Made by a program: the position numbers and the translations under genes | NCBI RefSeq assembly: GCF_900177725.1 | Contig: NZ_FXAT01000008.1 | Coordinates: 62,001 to 126,000, forward strand | Length of the DNA stretch: 64,000 bases | DNA from: Paraburkholderia susongensis | GTDB lineage: Bacteria > Pseudomonadota > Gammaproteobacteria > Burkholderiales > Burkholderiaceae | Direction of reading: 5' to 3' | Notes under the pieces: model-generated | Seen by the model: the letters and a program-made list of their open reading frames with translations, nothing else | Databases searched by the model: none | Told to the model about the DNA's origin: nothing | Part shown: positions 1-10,104 of the stretch, in pieces | Numbering within the stretch: the first letter of the stretch is position 1 | Layout of the letters: the number at the start of each line of letters is the position of its first letter

Positions 1-480
1 CGTGCGCGCCATGATCTGCAGGTTTGCGTCTTCGCGCGCATCGACGGCCGCGCGGATTTTGCCGACCATCTCGCTCGTGGCAACCACCTCCTTGCCCGAG
101 AAGTGGCCGCATTTCTTCGGCATCACCTGGTCTTCGAACTGGATCACATCGGCACCACTGCGCTCGAGCACGCGCACGGTCTGGCGCACGTTCAACGCGT
201 TGCCGAAGCCGGTGTCGGCATCGACGATCAGCGGCAGCGCGACCGCGTCGCGGATGCGCGCCGTGTGCTCGGCGACCTCGGCAAGGCCGATGAAACCGAG
301 GTCGGGCAGGCCGAGCGACATATTGGTGACGCCCGCGCCGGTGATGTAGATCGCCTCGAAACCCGCATCCTCGATCACGCGCGCGCTCATCGCGTTGAAC
401 GCGCCGGGCACGAGCAGGCCCTGGCGCTGGTTGACCTTGGCGCGGAACGCGGCGCGGCGGGTAGCGGAAGTGGTGGTCAT
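1..480 (-). CDS. PEP mutase/isocitrate lyase superfamily lyase, 5' part
   Basis: The first 160 residues of an enzyme of about 290; the rest lies beyond the window start. These alpha/beta-barrel enzymes cleave or form C-C or C-P bonds of 2-hydroxy-dicarboxylates using Mg2+. Visible motifs are DADTGFG (residues 87-93, metal/substrate loop) and PKKCGH (121-126, catalytic Cys124). The N-terminus (LLVPGAFNAMSARVIEDAGF) resembles the methylisocitrate lyase-like, dimethylmalate lyase-like or oxaloacetate decarboxylase-like branch more than classical PrpB, whose N-terminus I recall as different. The exact substrate cannot be read. It is divergent from a PrpR-like activator and has its own sigma54 promoter, so it is probably induced by that activator. 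The ATG at 480 is preceded by a GGAGA-like ribosome site. Confidence 0.85.
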   Translation of the reverse strand, partial: MTTTSATRRAAFRAKVNQRQGLLVPGAFNAMSARVIEDAGFEAIYITGAGVTNMSLGLPDLGFIGLAEVAEHTARIRDAVALPLIVDADTGFGNALNVRQTVRVLERSGADVIQFEDQVMPKKCGHFSGKEVVATSEMVGKIRAAVDAREDANLQIMART

Positions 481-529
481 GATGCGGGTCTCCAGAAGGG
501 GAATCGGTAGTGGAATGCGGGCGTCATTG

Positions 530-545
530 TGCAGGAAGCGTGCCA
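530..545 (-). promoter_or_regulatory. sigma54 -24/-12 promoter of the lyase gene
   Basis: Read on the minus strand the sequence is TGGCACGCTTCCTGCA. It matches the sigma54 consensus TGGCACG-N4-TTGCW at 15 of 16 positions, with the invariant GG and GC at the correct 10-nt separation. The start point would fall near position 520, about 40 nt before the lyase ATG. The adjacent sigma54-dependent activator makes this assignment strong. Confidence 0.85.
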
Positions 546-628
546 TTGGATGCGTTTCGCGGCTTACATCAGCGAATCAAGGGCTTGCGAGACTTTGCCC
601 GGGCTTGAGGGTTCGTGGCACAATAAGC

Positions 629-662
629 GGAACGTTTCATGAAACGTTTCGTGGAACGTTCC
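629..662. promoter_or_regulatory. Array of three phased palindromes (candidate UAS for the PrpR-like activator)
   Basis: Three 10-bp palindromes of form GRAACGTTYC begin at 629, 641 and 653, separated by the 2-bp spacers AT and GT. They are GGAACGTTTC, GAAACGTTTC and GGAACGTTCC. The first two merge into the perfect 18-bp palindrome AACGTTTCATGAAACGTT (631-648). The array lies about 85-120 bp upstream of the -24 element, the usual place for an upstream activator sequence. The period of 12 bp is close to one helical turn. Confidence 0.75.
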
Positions 663-793
663 GCGGGGCTGAGCCGGGGCATTTTGCGTCTTCGGGTTTC
701 ATGCGCGTGCGCTTGAGAACCCGAAACCCCGAGAACCTTGGCAAGGCCCATGAGTTCTTCGATCCGCCCTGACTATCAACCAGGAGAGCCGCG

Positions 794-2860
<2,067 letters not shown>

Positions 2861-2892
2861 AAGGGGCTTGGGCAAACGCGAAAGCGGCACTG

Positions 2893-2929
2893 ATAGTCAG
2901 CACCAAAAAAATAAATAGCAAATTACTAT
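2893..2929 (+). promoter_or_regulatory. OxyR-like binding site upstream of ahpC
   Basis: The known OxyR layout is four quarter-sites ATAG-N7-CTAT-N7-ATAG-N7-CTAT. Here ATAG lies at 2893, CAAA at the second position (2904), ATAG at 2915 and CTAT at 2926, all with exact 7-nt gaps, so three of four elements match perfectly. A possible -35 TTTACC (2952) and -10 CATACT (2975) with a 17-nt spacer follow. The position 90-130 bp before ahpC and the strong AT-richness support a peroxide-responsive promoter. Confidence 0.75.
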
Positions 2930-3019
2930 CAATATATTTAAGACAATCCACTTTACCTATTAAGCGTAATCTGACATACTGGTTCCACTTTCCAACCACC
3001 CAGAAAGAGGACTCAGTAA

Positions 3020-3583
3020 ATGCCGATCATCAACAGTCAAGTCAAACCGTTCAAGGCACAGGCTTATCACAACGGCGATTTCAAGACCGTCACTGAAGAA
3101 AGCCTGAAGGGCAAGTGGTCGGTTTTCGTGTTCTACCCGGCCGACTTCACGTTCGTGTGCCCGACCGAACTGGGTGACCTGGCCGATCGTTACGAAGATT
3201 TCAAGAAGCTCGGCGTGGAAATCTACAGCGTGTCGACCGATACGCACTTCACGCACAAGGCATGGCACGACACGTCGGACACGATCCGGAAGATCAAGTA
3301 CCCGATGCTGGCTGACCCGACGCTCGCCATCTCGCGCAACTTCGACGTGCTGATCGAAGAAGAAGGCCTCGCGCTGCGCGGCACGTTCGTGGTCAACCCG
3401 GAAGGCGAGATCAAACTGTGCGAAATCCACGACAACGGCATCGGCCGTGACGCTGGCGAACTGCTGCGCAAGGTCCAGGCCGCGCAATACATCGCGGCTC
3501 ACCCGGGTGAAGTGTGCCCCGCCAAGTGGACGCCGGGCGCAGAAACGCTGACCCCGTCGCTCGACCTGATCGGCAAGATCTAA
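3020..3583 (+). CDS. ahpC: Alkyl hydroperoxide reductase peroxidase subunit AhpC
   Basis: A typical 2-Cys peroxiredoxin of 187 residues, the usual AhpC length. It reduces H2O2, alkyl peroxides and peroxynitrite in the cytoplasm and is recycled by AhpF. The peroxidatic Cys47 sits in DFTFVCPTE and the resolving Cys166 in GEVCPAKW, matching the E. coli spacing. The start at ATG 3020 is preceded by AGAAAGAGGA. ahpF follows 172 bp downstream, and an OxyR-like site lies upstream, so peroxide induction is expected. Confidence 0.97.
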   Translation: MPIINSQVKPFKAQAYHNGDFKTVTEESLKGKWSVFVFYPADFTFVCPTELGDLADRYEDFKKLGVEIYSVSTDTHFTHKAWHDTSDTIRKIKYPMLADPTLAISRNFDVLIEEEGLALRGTFVVNPEGEIKLCEIHDNGIGRDAGELLRKVQAAQYIAAHPGEVCPAKWTPGAETLTPSLDLIGKI

Positions 3584-3590
3584 GGGTCGC

Positions 3591-3604
3591 GCAGCTTCGG
3601 CTGC
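3591..3604 (+). other. UUCG-tetraloop hairpin between ahpC and ahpF
   Basis: GCAGC-TTCG-GCTGC forms a 5-bp stem with the very stable C(UUCG)G tetraloop, 8 nt after the ahpC stop. No T-run follows, so it is unlikely to terminate fully. It could protect the 3' end of ahpC mRNA or give the usual excess of ahpC over ahpF; that role is inference. Confidence 0.5.
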
Positions 3605-3755
3605 ATCCGTAGTCAGCATTTCCCGGTATTTTCCGGCGCATCGCCGCGCAAACCATCCAATACGGCGCTTTGCGCGTGCCCGGGCCGCACGTGTTCTATC
3701 CGGACGCGTGCGGCGCCGGGAATCCCATACCCCTCGTCACGGAAAACGCAAAGCC

Positions 3756-5354
3756 ATGCTTGACGCCAATCTCAAGACTCAGCTGAAAACGTACCTCGAA
3801 AAAGTTAGCAGGCCTATTGAACTCGTCGCGTCGGTCGACGACAGCGCGAAGTCGCAGGAGCTGCTGGCCTTGTTGAACGATATCGCGACGTTGTCGGAGC
3901 GCGTCACGGTGGTCGAGCGTCGCGACGATGGCGAGCGCAAGCCGTCGTTTTCGATTGGCGAAGTGGGCAAGGACACCGGCATCCGTTTCGCCGGTATTCC
4001 GATGGGGCATGAATTCACGTCGCTCGTCCTCGCATTGCTGCAGGTCGGCGGCCATCCGGTCAAACTCGACGATGCGGTGATCGAACAGATCCGCAATCTC
4101 GACGGCGACTATCAATTCGAAACGTATTTCTCGCTGTCGTGCCAGAACTGCCCGGAAGTCGTGCAGGCGCTGAACGTGATGGCGCTGATCAATCCGCGCA
4201 TCCGTCACGTCGCGATCGACGGCGCGCTGTTCCAGAACGAGGTCGACGCGCGCCAGATCATGGCGGTACCGACGATGTTCCTGAACGGCGACGTGTTCGG
4301 CCAGGGCCGCAGCGGCGTGAAGGAAATCCTCGCGAAGCTCGACACCAACGCCGGCGCGCGTGCCGCGAAGGAGCTCGAGAAGAAGCCGGTGTTCGACACG
4401 CTGATCGTCGGCGGCGGCCCGGCGGGTGCGGCCGCGGCCATCTACTCCGCGCGCAAGGGCATTGCGACCGGTGTCGTGGCCGAGCGTTTCGGCGGCCAGG
4501 TGCTCGATACGCTTGCGATCGAAAACTTCGTTTCCGTGACAGAAACCGAAGGGCCGAAATTCGCGGCCGCGCTCGAACAGCACGTGAAGGCCTATGACGT
4601 CGACATCATGGACGTGCAGCGCGCCGAAGCGCTGATCCCGGGGCGCGTCAACGAAGTGCGTCTCGCCAATGGCGCGGTGCTGAAGGCGAAGACGATCGTC
4701 CTTGCAACCGGTGCGCGCTGGCGCGAAATCAACGTGCCGGGCGAGCGCGAGTATCGCAATCACGGCGTGGCATATTGCCCGCACTGCGATGGTCCGCTCT
4801 TCAAGGGCAAGCGCGTCGCGGTGATCGGCGGCGGCAACTCGGGCGTCGAGGCGGCGATCGACCTCGCGGGTATCGTGCGCGAAGTGACGCTGCTCGAATT
4901 CGGCGTGACGCTGCGTGCCGATGAAGTGCTGCAACGCAAGCTGCGCAGCCTGCCGAACGTGACGGTCGTCACCGAGGCGCAGACCACGGAAATCACCGGC
5001 GACGGCAAGAAGGTCAACGGTCTCATCTACAAGGATCTGCAGTCGGGCGACGTGAAGAAGGTCGAGCTCGAAGGCGTGTTCGTGCAGATCGGTCTCGTGC
5101 CGAACACCGAATGGCTGAAGGGCACGGTCGAGTTGTCGAAGCACGGCGAGATCGTCGTGGACGCACGCGGCGCGACTTCGGTGCCGGGCGTATTCGCCGC
5201 GGGCGACGTGACCACGGTGCCGTACAAGCAGATCGTGATCGCGGTGGGCGAAGGTGCGAAGGCGTCGCTCTCGGCGTTCGATTACCTGATTCGCAGTAGC
5301 GCGGAAGTGGAAAGCGAGGCGGAAGTTGACGCGGAAGTCGAAGCGGTGGCTTGA
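3756..5354 (+). CDS. ahpF: Alkyl hydroperoxide reductase flavoprotein subunit AhpF
   Basis: 532 residues from ATG 3756; an in-frame upstream start adds 16 residues unlike AhpF. It transfers electrons from NAD(P)H through FAD and two disulfide centres to AhpC. The N-terminal tandem thioredoxin-like domain carries SCQNC (Cys129/Cys132), the same numbering as E. coli AhpF. The FAD motif GGGPAGAAAA, the NADH motif GGGNSGVEAA and the redox pair CPHC (Cys341/Cys344) follow. The C-terminus is odd: after the conserved end it has an acidic repetitive tail, EVESEAEVDAEVEAVA, which is not needed for the fold and looks like a slippage-grown extension. Confidence 0.97.
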   Translation: MLDANLKTQLKTYLEKVSRPIELVASVDDSAKSQELLALLNDIATLSERVTVVERRDDGERKPSFSIGEVGKDTGIRFAGIPMGHEFTSLVLALLQVGGHPVKLDDAVIEQIRNLDGDYQFETYFSLSCQNCPEVVQALNVMALINPRIRHVAIDGALFQNEVDARQIMAVPTMFLNGDVFGQGRSGVKEILAKLDTNAGARAAKELEKKPVFDTLIVGGGPAGAAAAIYSARKGIATGVVAERFGGQVLDTLAIENFVSVTETEGPKFAAALEQHVKAYDVDIMDVQRAEALIPGRVNEVRLANGAVLKAKTIVLATGARWREINVPGEREYRNHGVAYCPHCDGPLFKGKRVAVIGGGNSGVEAAIDLAGIVREVTLLEFGVTLRADEVLQRKLRSLPNVTVVTEAQTTEITGDGKKVNGLIYKDLQSGDVKKVELEGVFVQIGLVPNTEWLKGTVELSKHGEIVVDARGATSVPGVFAAGDVTTVPYKQIVIAVGEGAKASLSAFDYLIRSSAEVESEAEVDAEVEAVA

Positions 5355-5382
5355 TGTTTTGATGCGTTAGCTTCGATGAGGG

Positions 5383-5409
5383 ACGGCGGCTTGCGGGCTG
5401 CCGTTTTTT
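5383..5409 (+). terminator. Rho-independent terminator of ahpF
   Basis: The arms ACGGCGGC (5383-5390) and GCTGCCGT (5397-5404) pair with one mismatch around a 6-nt loop, followed by TTTTTT. It lies 29 nt after the ahpF stop. Confidence 0.75.
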
Positions 5410-5418
5410 ATTTGTGCC

Positions 5419-6118
5419 TGCGGTGTTGGTCTTTTCTTGTTTTTTTGTTGGTCTGTTGGGGTTTGTTCCTTTGCGGGGCGGGCGCTTGCTTTCTTTGTTT
5501 CTGCGGTGTTGGCCTTTCCTTGCTTTCTTGTCGGTCTATTGGCGTTGCCCCTGTGCGGGGCGGCACCTACTTTCTTTGCGGCTGCAAAGAAAGTAGGCAA
5601 AGAAAGCAGCTTCACACCGCCAGCTCTTAAGCGGGTCTCCTGGCTTGGAGGGGGCAGTGGTGCATCTGGAATCTGTGCCCTCGCACATTTGCCGTAAGTG
5701 ACAAGGCAGTCATTCTTCCGGCGGCGCTGCGCGCCCCGAACCCCTGTTCAAAAACCATCGGTTTTTTTCGGCGCATCGCCGAGGCGAAGCCGATGGCCCC
5801 CACGGAGCAAGGCTCGCCTCACTGCTTTCGCCTGCAGACCCGTCCGCGACGCACGTAGTGCGGAGTGGGAGCGGATGATGGCTTTGTCACCAGCGCGCAA
5901 TGTGCGGGAGCACAGACTCCAGATGCACCACTATCCCCTCCAAGCCAGGGGCCCCGCTTAAGAATTGGCGGTGTGAAGCTGCTTTCTTTGCCTACTTTCT
6001 TTGCAGCCGCAAAGAAAGTAGGTGCCGCCCCGCACAGGGGCAACGCTAATAGACCAATAAGAAAACAAGGAAAGGCCAACACCGCAGGAACAAAGAAAGC
6101 AAGCCCCACCCCGCACAC
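5419..6118. repeat. Large inverted repeat built from a dispersed Burkholderia-type palindromic repeat
   Basis: This 700-bp gene-free block holds two long arms, about 5473-5715 and 5875-6118, in opposite orientation and highly similar. Between them lie about 160 unrelated bases with a small T-tailed hairpin at 5751-5767. Each arm contains a perfect palindrome with 14-bp arms CCTACTTTCTTTGC and a 4-nt loop (5566-5597 and 5991-6022). In addition, 5419-5482 is a degenerate direct copy of 5501-5564. Open frames crossing the arms (AVLAFPCF, CGAAPTFFAAAKKVG) mirror each other because the DNA is repeated; I do not consider them genes. I recall this repeat as common between genes in Burkholderia-group genomes. 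Confidence 0.8.
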
Positions 6119-6120
6119 CA

Positions 6121-6846
6121 TCACCCCCACAACGCCGAACTCTCGATATTGCGCAGATCAAACACGAGCACTTCCGCATCATGACCTTGCGTGAACGTCA
6201 ACGCCTCCTCACCGCGCACCCGTACGCCATCACCTTCACCGAGTTCAACCCCGTTCACCGTGACGCCACCGCGCGCCACGTGAACATACGCGTAACGGTC
6301 GCTCGCGAGTTCGAGGCGCGCCGTTTCAGCACCGTCGAAGAGCCCCGCATAGACGCGCGCATCCTGTTGCAGCACCAGCGAGTTGTTCGCGCCATCCGGC
6401 GACAGCACGAGCCGCAGTACGCCGCGCTTGTCGTCCGCGCTGAAATGCTGCTGCTGATAATGCGGCGCCGTGCCCTGTTTGGCCGGGGCGATCCAGATTT
6501 GCAGGAAGTGCACCGGCTCGCTCTTCGAATGGTTGTATTCACTGTGCGCGACGCCGGTGCCCGCGCTCATCAACTGGATGTCGCCCGGCACGATCACCGA
6601 ACCGGTGCCCATCGTGTCCTTGTGTTCGAGCGCGCCTTCGAGCACGTACGAAAAGATTTCCATGTCGCGATGCGGATGCTTGCCGAAGCCCTGGGCTGGC
6701 GCCACGCGGTCGTCGTTGATGACGAGCAGGTCGGAGAAGCCGTTCTGCTTCGGATCGTGATAGTTCGCGAACGAAAACGTGTGACGCGAGCTGAGCCAGC
6801 CGTGTTCCGCACGGCCGCGTTGATTGGCGTGTCTGATTTCGAGCAT
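6121..6846 (-). CDS. Pirin family protein (YhhW-like)
   Basis: 241 residues from the ATG at 6846, which follows AAGGAGAAACAGC; an upstream in-frame ATG would add 12 residues unlike the family. Pirins are bicupin iron proteins, and some (E. coli YhhW) show quercetin 2,3-dioxygenase activity in vitro. The metal ligands are visible in GKHPHRDMEIFSYVLEG (His-x-His) and in HSEYNHSKSEPVHFLQIW further on. It is divergent from a LysR gene 147 bp away, the common arrangement in which the regulator controls the pirin. The physiological substrate is unknown. The stop codon abuts the inverted-repeat block. Confidence 0.93.
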   Translation of the reverse strand: MLEIRHANQRGRAEHGWLSSRHTFSFANYHDPKQNGFSDLLVINDDRVAPAQGFGKHPHRDMEIFSYVLEGALEHKDTMGTGSVIVPGDIQLMSAGTGVAHSEYNHSKSEPVHFLQIWIAPAKQGTAPHYQQQHFSADDKRGVLRLVLSPDGANNSLVLQQDARVYAGLFDGAETARLELASDRYAYVHVARGGVTVNGVELGEGDGVRVRGEEALTFTQGHDAEVLVFDLRNIESSALWG

Positions 6847-6993
6847 GCTGTTTCTCCTTGAGTTGGTCGTGCAACCTGTCATGCGCTCGGGCCAATGGTT
6901 TGGCCGCGATCCATGAACGACAGTTTAGGTCAATCCAGATGGGTATAATCGGCATGAAAACGGAAACACTGTCGCTATGGAGTGGACAATACG

Positions 6994-7884
6994 ATGCAAC
7001 TCGAAGACATGCGGATTTTCGTCGCCACCGTCGACGCTCATCACTTCACTGCCGCGGCAAATCGTCTGTCGCTGTCGAAGCAGTTCGTGAGCCGTCGCGT
7101 GATGGCGCTCGAAGAAGCGCTGGGTGTGCAGTTGTTGATCCGCAATACGCGCAAGCTGGCCGTGACCGATCTCGGCCAGGAGTTTTACGAGCGGGCGCGG
7201 CGCATTCTCAACGAGGTGGAAGACGCCGAGCAGGCGATGTCGCTGCGGCGCGCCGGCCCGCGCGGGCTGCTCCGTGTGAGTGCGCCGATGTCGTTCGGCA
7301 TGATGCATTTGTCGCCGCTCGTGTCGGCGTTTCTGCGCGAGCATGGCGACGTACGCTTCGACATGGAGCTGAGCGACCGCACCGTCGACGTGATCGGCGA
7401 GGGTTTCGACATGGCGATCCGCATCGGCACGCTGTCCGATTCGACGCTGATCGCGCAGAAGCTGATCGATGTGAGGATGCTGGTGTGCGCCAGCCCGGCT
7501 TACCTGAAGCGTCGCGGTAAGCCGGCCACGCCCGTGGACCTTGCGCGTCACGCGTGCCTGCTATACGGCCACGGCGGCGTGGTGAGCTGGGAGTTCATGG
7601 TCGACGGTGCGGCGAAGAGCGTCGAGGTGCGCGGCCCATTGCGGGCCAACAACGGCGACCTGATTCGCGACGCGGCCGTCGCGGGGCTCGGGCTCGTGCG
7701 GCTTCCCGACTTTATCGTCGCCGATGCGCTGAAAAGCGGGCAGTTGGTGTCCGTGCTCGAGGCGTTTCTGCCGAAGGCGACGGGCGTCTACGCGGTTTAT
7801 CCGCAGCACCGGCAAAGCTCGGTCACGATCCGGGCGTTCGTCGAGTTTTTGCGCAAGCATTTGAAGAAGAGGTTGGCGGGGTGA
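6994..7884 (+). CDS. LysR-family regulator divergent from pirin
   Basis: About 296 residues. The start at ATG 6994 (MQLEDMRIFVATVD) is preferred over the in-frame GTG at 6982, because LysR proteins usually begin a few residues before the helix-turn-helix and GGAGTGG lies just upstream. The winged HTH covers about residues 1-60 (AAANRLSLSKQFVSRRVMALEE) and the LysR substrate-binding domain about 90-290. It probably represses or activates the divergent pirin gene and itself. The effector cannot be predicted. Confidence 0.92.
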   Translation: MQLEDMRIFVATVDAHHFTAAANRLSLSKQFVSRRVMALEEALGVQLLIRNTRKLAVTDLGQEFYERARRILNEVEDAEQAMSLRRAGPRGLLRVSAPMSFGMMHLSPLVSAFLREHGDVRFDMELSDRTVDVIGEGFDMAIRIGTLSDSTLIAQKLIDVRMLVCASPAYLKRRGKPATPVDLARHACLLYGHGGVVSWEFMVDGAAKSVEVRGPLRANNGDLIRDAAVAGLGLVRLPDFIVADALKSGQLVSVLEAFLPKATGVYAVYPQHRQSSVTIRAFVEFLRKHLKKRLAG

Positions 7885-8217
7885 CGGAGGGCTCGCTCCA
7901 CTACCACTACGTATCCCATCCCCGATTCATCGATTCACCACGGACTTGGCGCATATTTTGCGAGGGGCCTTGTGTGGGCCATGTGTGGGCCATGTTCCGC
8001 GACGCAGCCATGGAGACGAAACCCACCGGTCGGCCTTATTGGGGCGCTTCGCCCCTGCGACCTTGCCGTGCCAGCGCGTGTTGTGCAGCGCGCGTCGTTT
8101 ACTGGAAGAATTACATGCCGCAAGTAGCAGCGCGGCGGTCGCCCGAGCTTTTCGGTCCGTCATGGATCCCGGGCGAGGACATAACCTCTTCGCGACAAGC
8201 GAGATCGGAGGCTTCTG
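7885..8217. other. Intergenic stretch before the MipA/OmpV gene
   Basis: 333 bp without a convincing gene. It holds a short direct duplication of GGGCCATGTGT (near 7976-7996) and a GGGGCGCTTCGCCCC hairpin (about 8041-8055) without a T-run. The GGAGG before the next start is at 8207-8211. No clear promoter was recognised. Confidence 0.4.
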
Positions 8218-9117
8218 GTGTTGAACAGCCACAGAAAAAAGCGGGGCGGCAAGCTCCGCAAGAAACAAACCGGCATCGCGGCAACCTCGCTCATCGCCGC
8301 GACCCTTGGCGGGATGGCCTTTTCGCCGGGCGCGGCGTTCGCCCAGACGCCGTCGCCGCTCGGCGAATGGCAATATTCGGTCGGCATTCCGCTGCAGAAG
8401 ATGTGGCAGCCGGACATTCCCGACTGGCAGGTGCGTCTCGGCGCGGCAACGTCGTTCCAGCCGCGATTCGAAGGCTCGGACCGTTATCACCTCGTGGCCG
8501 GCCCGAGCATCGACGTGCGTTACAAGGATCTGCTCTTTCTATCGAGCGGCGAAGGCTTCGGTGTGAACTTCGCGCAGGGCCAGAACTGGCGCATGAGTCT
8601 TGCCGCCGTCTACGATCTGGGTCGGCGCGCGCGCGACGATCCGCAGGAACTCGACGGACTCGGCAACATCAACGCCGCGCCGGGTCTGAAGCTGTCCGGC
8701 GAATACGTCGTGTCGAAGGAGTTTCCGCTCGTGGTGCGCGCCGACATCCGCCGCTATTTCGGCGGCTCGAACGGCTGGATCGGCGATATCAGCGCCTATC
8801 TGCCGATGCCTGGCAGCACGAAGAAATTCTTCTGGTTCGCCGGCCCGAACGTATCGCTCGCGGACTCCAACTATATGAACAGCTGGTTCGGCGTCAATCA
8901 GGAGCAGGCCGCGCACTCGCAGTATTCGCAGTACCACGCGAGCGCGGGCTTCAAGTCGGTGGGCTTCGGTGTCAGCGCGGTCTGGCTGTTCAGCAAGCAC
9001 TGGTTCGCGACGGCTGACGGCGCGTTCGAGCAACTGGTCGGTAGCGCGGGCAATAGTCCGATCACACGCAGCCGCGCGACCGGTGTGGCCGATGTGTCGA
9101 TCAACTATCGCTTCTGA
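8218..9117 (+). CDS. MipA/OmpV family outer membrane protein
   Basis: 299 residues with a GTG start 6 nt after GGAGG. The N-terminus is a Sec signal: basic HRKKRGGKLRKK, a hydrophobic stretch, then AFAQ (cleavage about residue 43). The mature part has alternating beta strands and ends in NYRF, the terminal aromatic residue typical of outer-membrane barrels. MipA is known as an MltA-interacting scaffold and OmpV as an osmotically regulated porin-like protein; the exact function in this family is variable. It stands alone between two regulators. Confidence 0.88.
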   Translation: MLNSHRKKRGGKLRKKQTGIAATSLIAATLGGMAFSPGAAFAQTPSPLGEWQYSVGIPLQKMWQPDIPDWQVRLGAATSFQPRFEGSDRYHLVAGPSIDVRYKDLLFLSSGEGFGVNFAQGQNWRMSLAAVYDLGRRARDDPQELDGLGNINAAPGLKLSGEYVVSKEFPLVVRADIRRYFGGSNGWIGDISAYLPMPGSTKKFFWFAGPNVSLADSNYMNSWFGVNQEQAAHSQYSQYHASAGFKSVGFGVSAVWLFSKHWFATADGAFEQLVGSAGNSPITRSRATGVADVSINYRF

Positions 9118-9246
9118 TGCGACTGGTTCCACGGACCCGGCTGACCCGGGCAGAACCGGGATGCGCAAAGCCGGCGAGCGGTGCCGCATCCTCGCTGTGC
9201 TACGCTTGCCGGAACCGAATCCACGCAGCGCAAGCCGAATTCCATC

Positions 9247-10086
9247 ATGCGTTCCTGGCGCCTCGCTTCACCGCAGCGCAGCGGGCAGATCAGCACCGCG
9301 CGCGCAACCGACCTCGTCATGGCGATCTCGCACCCGGACGCCGACGCGCTCGCCGCAAGCATCCTGAAGACCGTCGGCGAGTCGCTGCCGGTTTCGCAGT
9401 GCACCATCTTCGCCTATGAATTCGACGCGCGGCCGCGCACGGTATCGGCGGCCGATCATCGCGGCGGCCGTTTCCTGCGCGACGTCGCCGAGCGCTACGC
9501 CGCGCATTTCTACGCGCTCGATGGCAATCGCGCGATCATCGGCGCGACGGGGCAAAGGCGGGCACAGAAGCCGGGGCTTGGGCGCACGCCGGCCCGCGAC
9601 GCGCTCGTGCTGCATCAGCAGCGCAGCGACGAAATCGAGAACGAAGCGTATCGCGCGGCCTGTTACGCGCAGCCGAACGTGTCCGACCGGCTTTCTTTGC
9701 TCGTGCAACCCATGGAGAGCGTCTGGCTGTCGATCAACCTGTATCGCGACAGCGCCTACGGCGTATTCGCGCCGGGCGAACTGGAGCGGATCGAAAGCAT
9801 CGCGCCGCTGTTCGCGCATGCGGCGAGCGGCCATTACGCGCTGAACGGACAGCATCAGCAGGGGCCGGCCGCGGCGATGCTCGCGCGTGCGCGGCGCGTT
9901 TGCCCGGCGCTTACGCCGCGCGAACTGGATGTGCTGCGCGGCACGCTCGAAGGCGCGAGCGCCGCCGAAATCGCCGGGCAGATGGGCGTGAAGCCCGCGA
10001 GCGTCGTCACCTATCAGAAGCGCGCCTATGCGCGGCTCGGCATTTCGAATCAGCGGCAACTGTTCGCGTTGTGCATGCAGCCTTAG
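9247..10086 (+). CDS. LuxR-type HTH transcriptional regulator
   Basis: About 279 residues from ATG 9247 (MRSWRLASPQRS); a GTG at 9181 would add 22 residues and neither start has a strong ribosome site. The N-terminal two thirds lack recognisable receiver or autoinducer-binding motifs. The C-terminus is a clear LuxR/GerE helix-turn-helix (LTPRELDVLRGTLEGASAAEIAGQMGV in part, then SVVTYQKRAYARLGI). It is probably a DNA-binding protein with an unknown sensory domain. The upstream OmpV-like gene ends 129 bp before it, so co-expression is possible. Confidence 0.85.
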   Translation: MRSWRLASPQRSGQISTARATDLVMAISHPDADALAASILKTVGESLPVSQCTIFAYEFDARPRTVSAADHRGGRFLRDVAERYAAHFYALDGNRAIIGATGQRRAQKPGLGRTPARDALVLHQQRSDEIENEAYRAACYAQPNVSDRLSLLVQPMESVWLSINLYRDSAYGVFAPGELERIESIAPLFAHAASGHYALNGQHQQGPAAAMLARARRVCPALTPRELDVLRGTLEGASAAEIAGQMGVKPASVVTYQKRAYARLGISNQRQLFALCMQP

Positions 10087-10104
10087 CCGGGCCCCGAAGC
10101 GGAC

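Noticed and set aside
5437..5697. Open frame of 86 codons in the left repeat arm
   Set aside because: It mirrors a frame in the inverted right arm only because the DNA is repeated. There is no ribosome site and the peptide has no domain.
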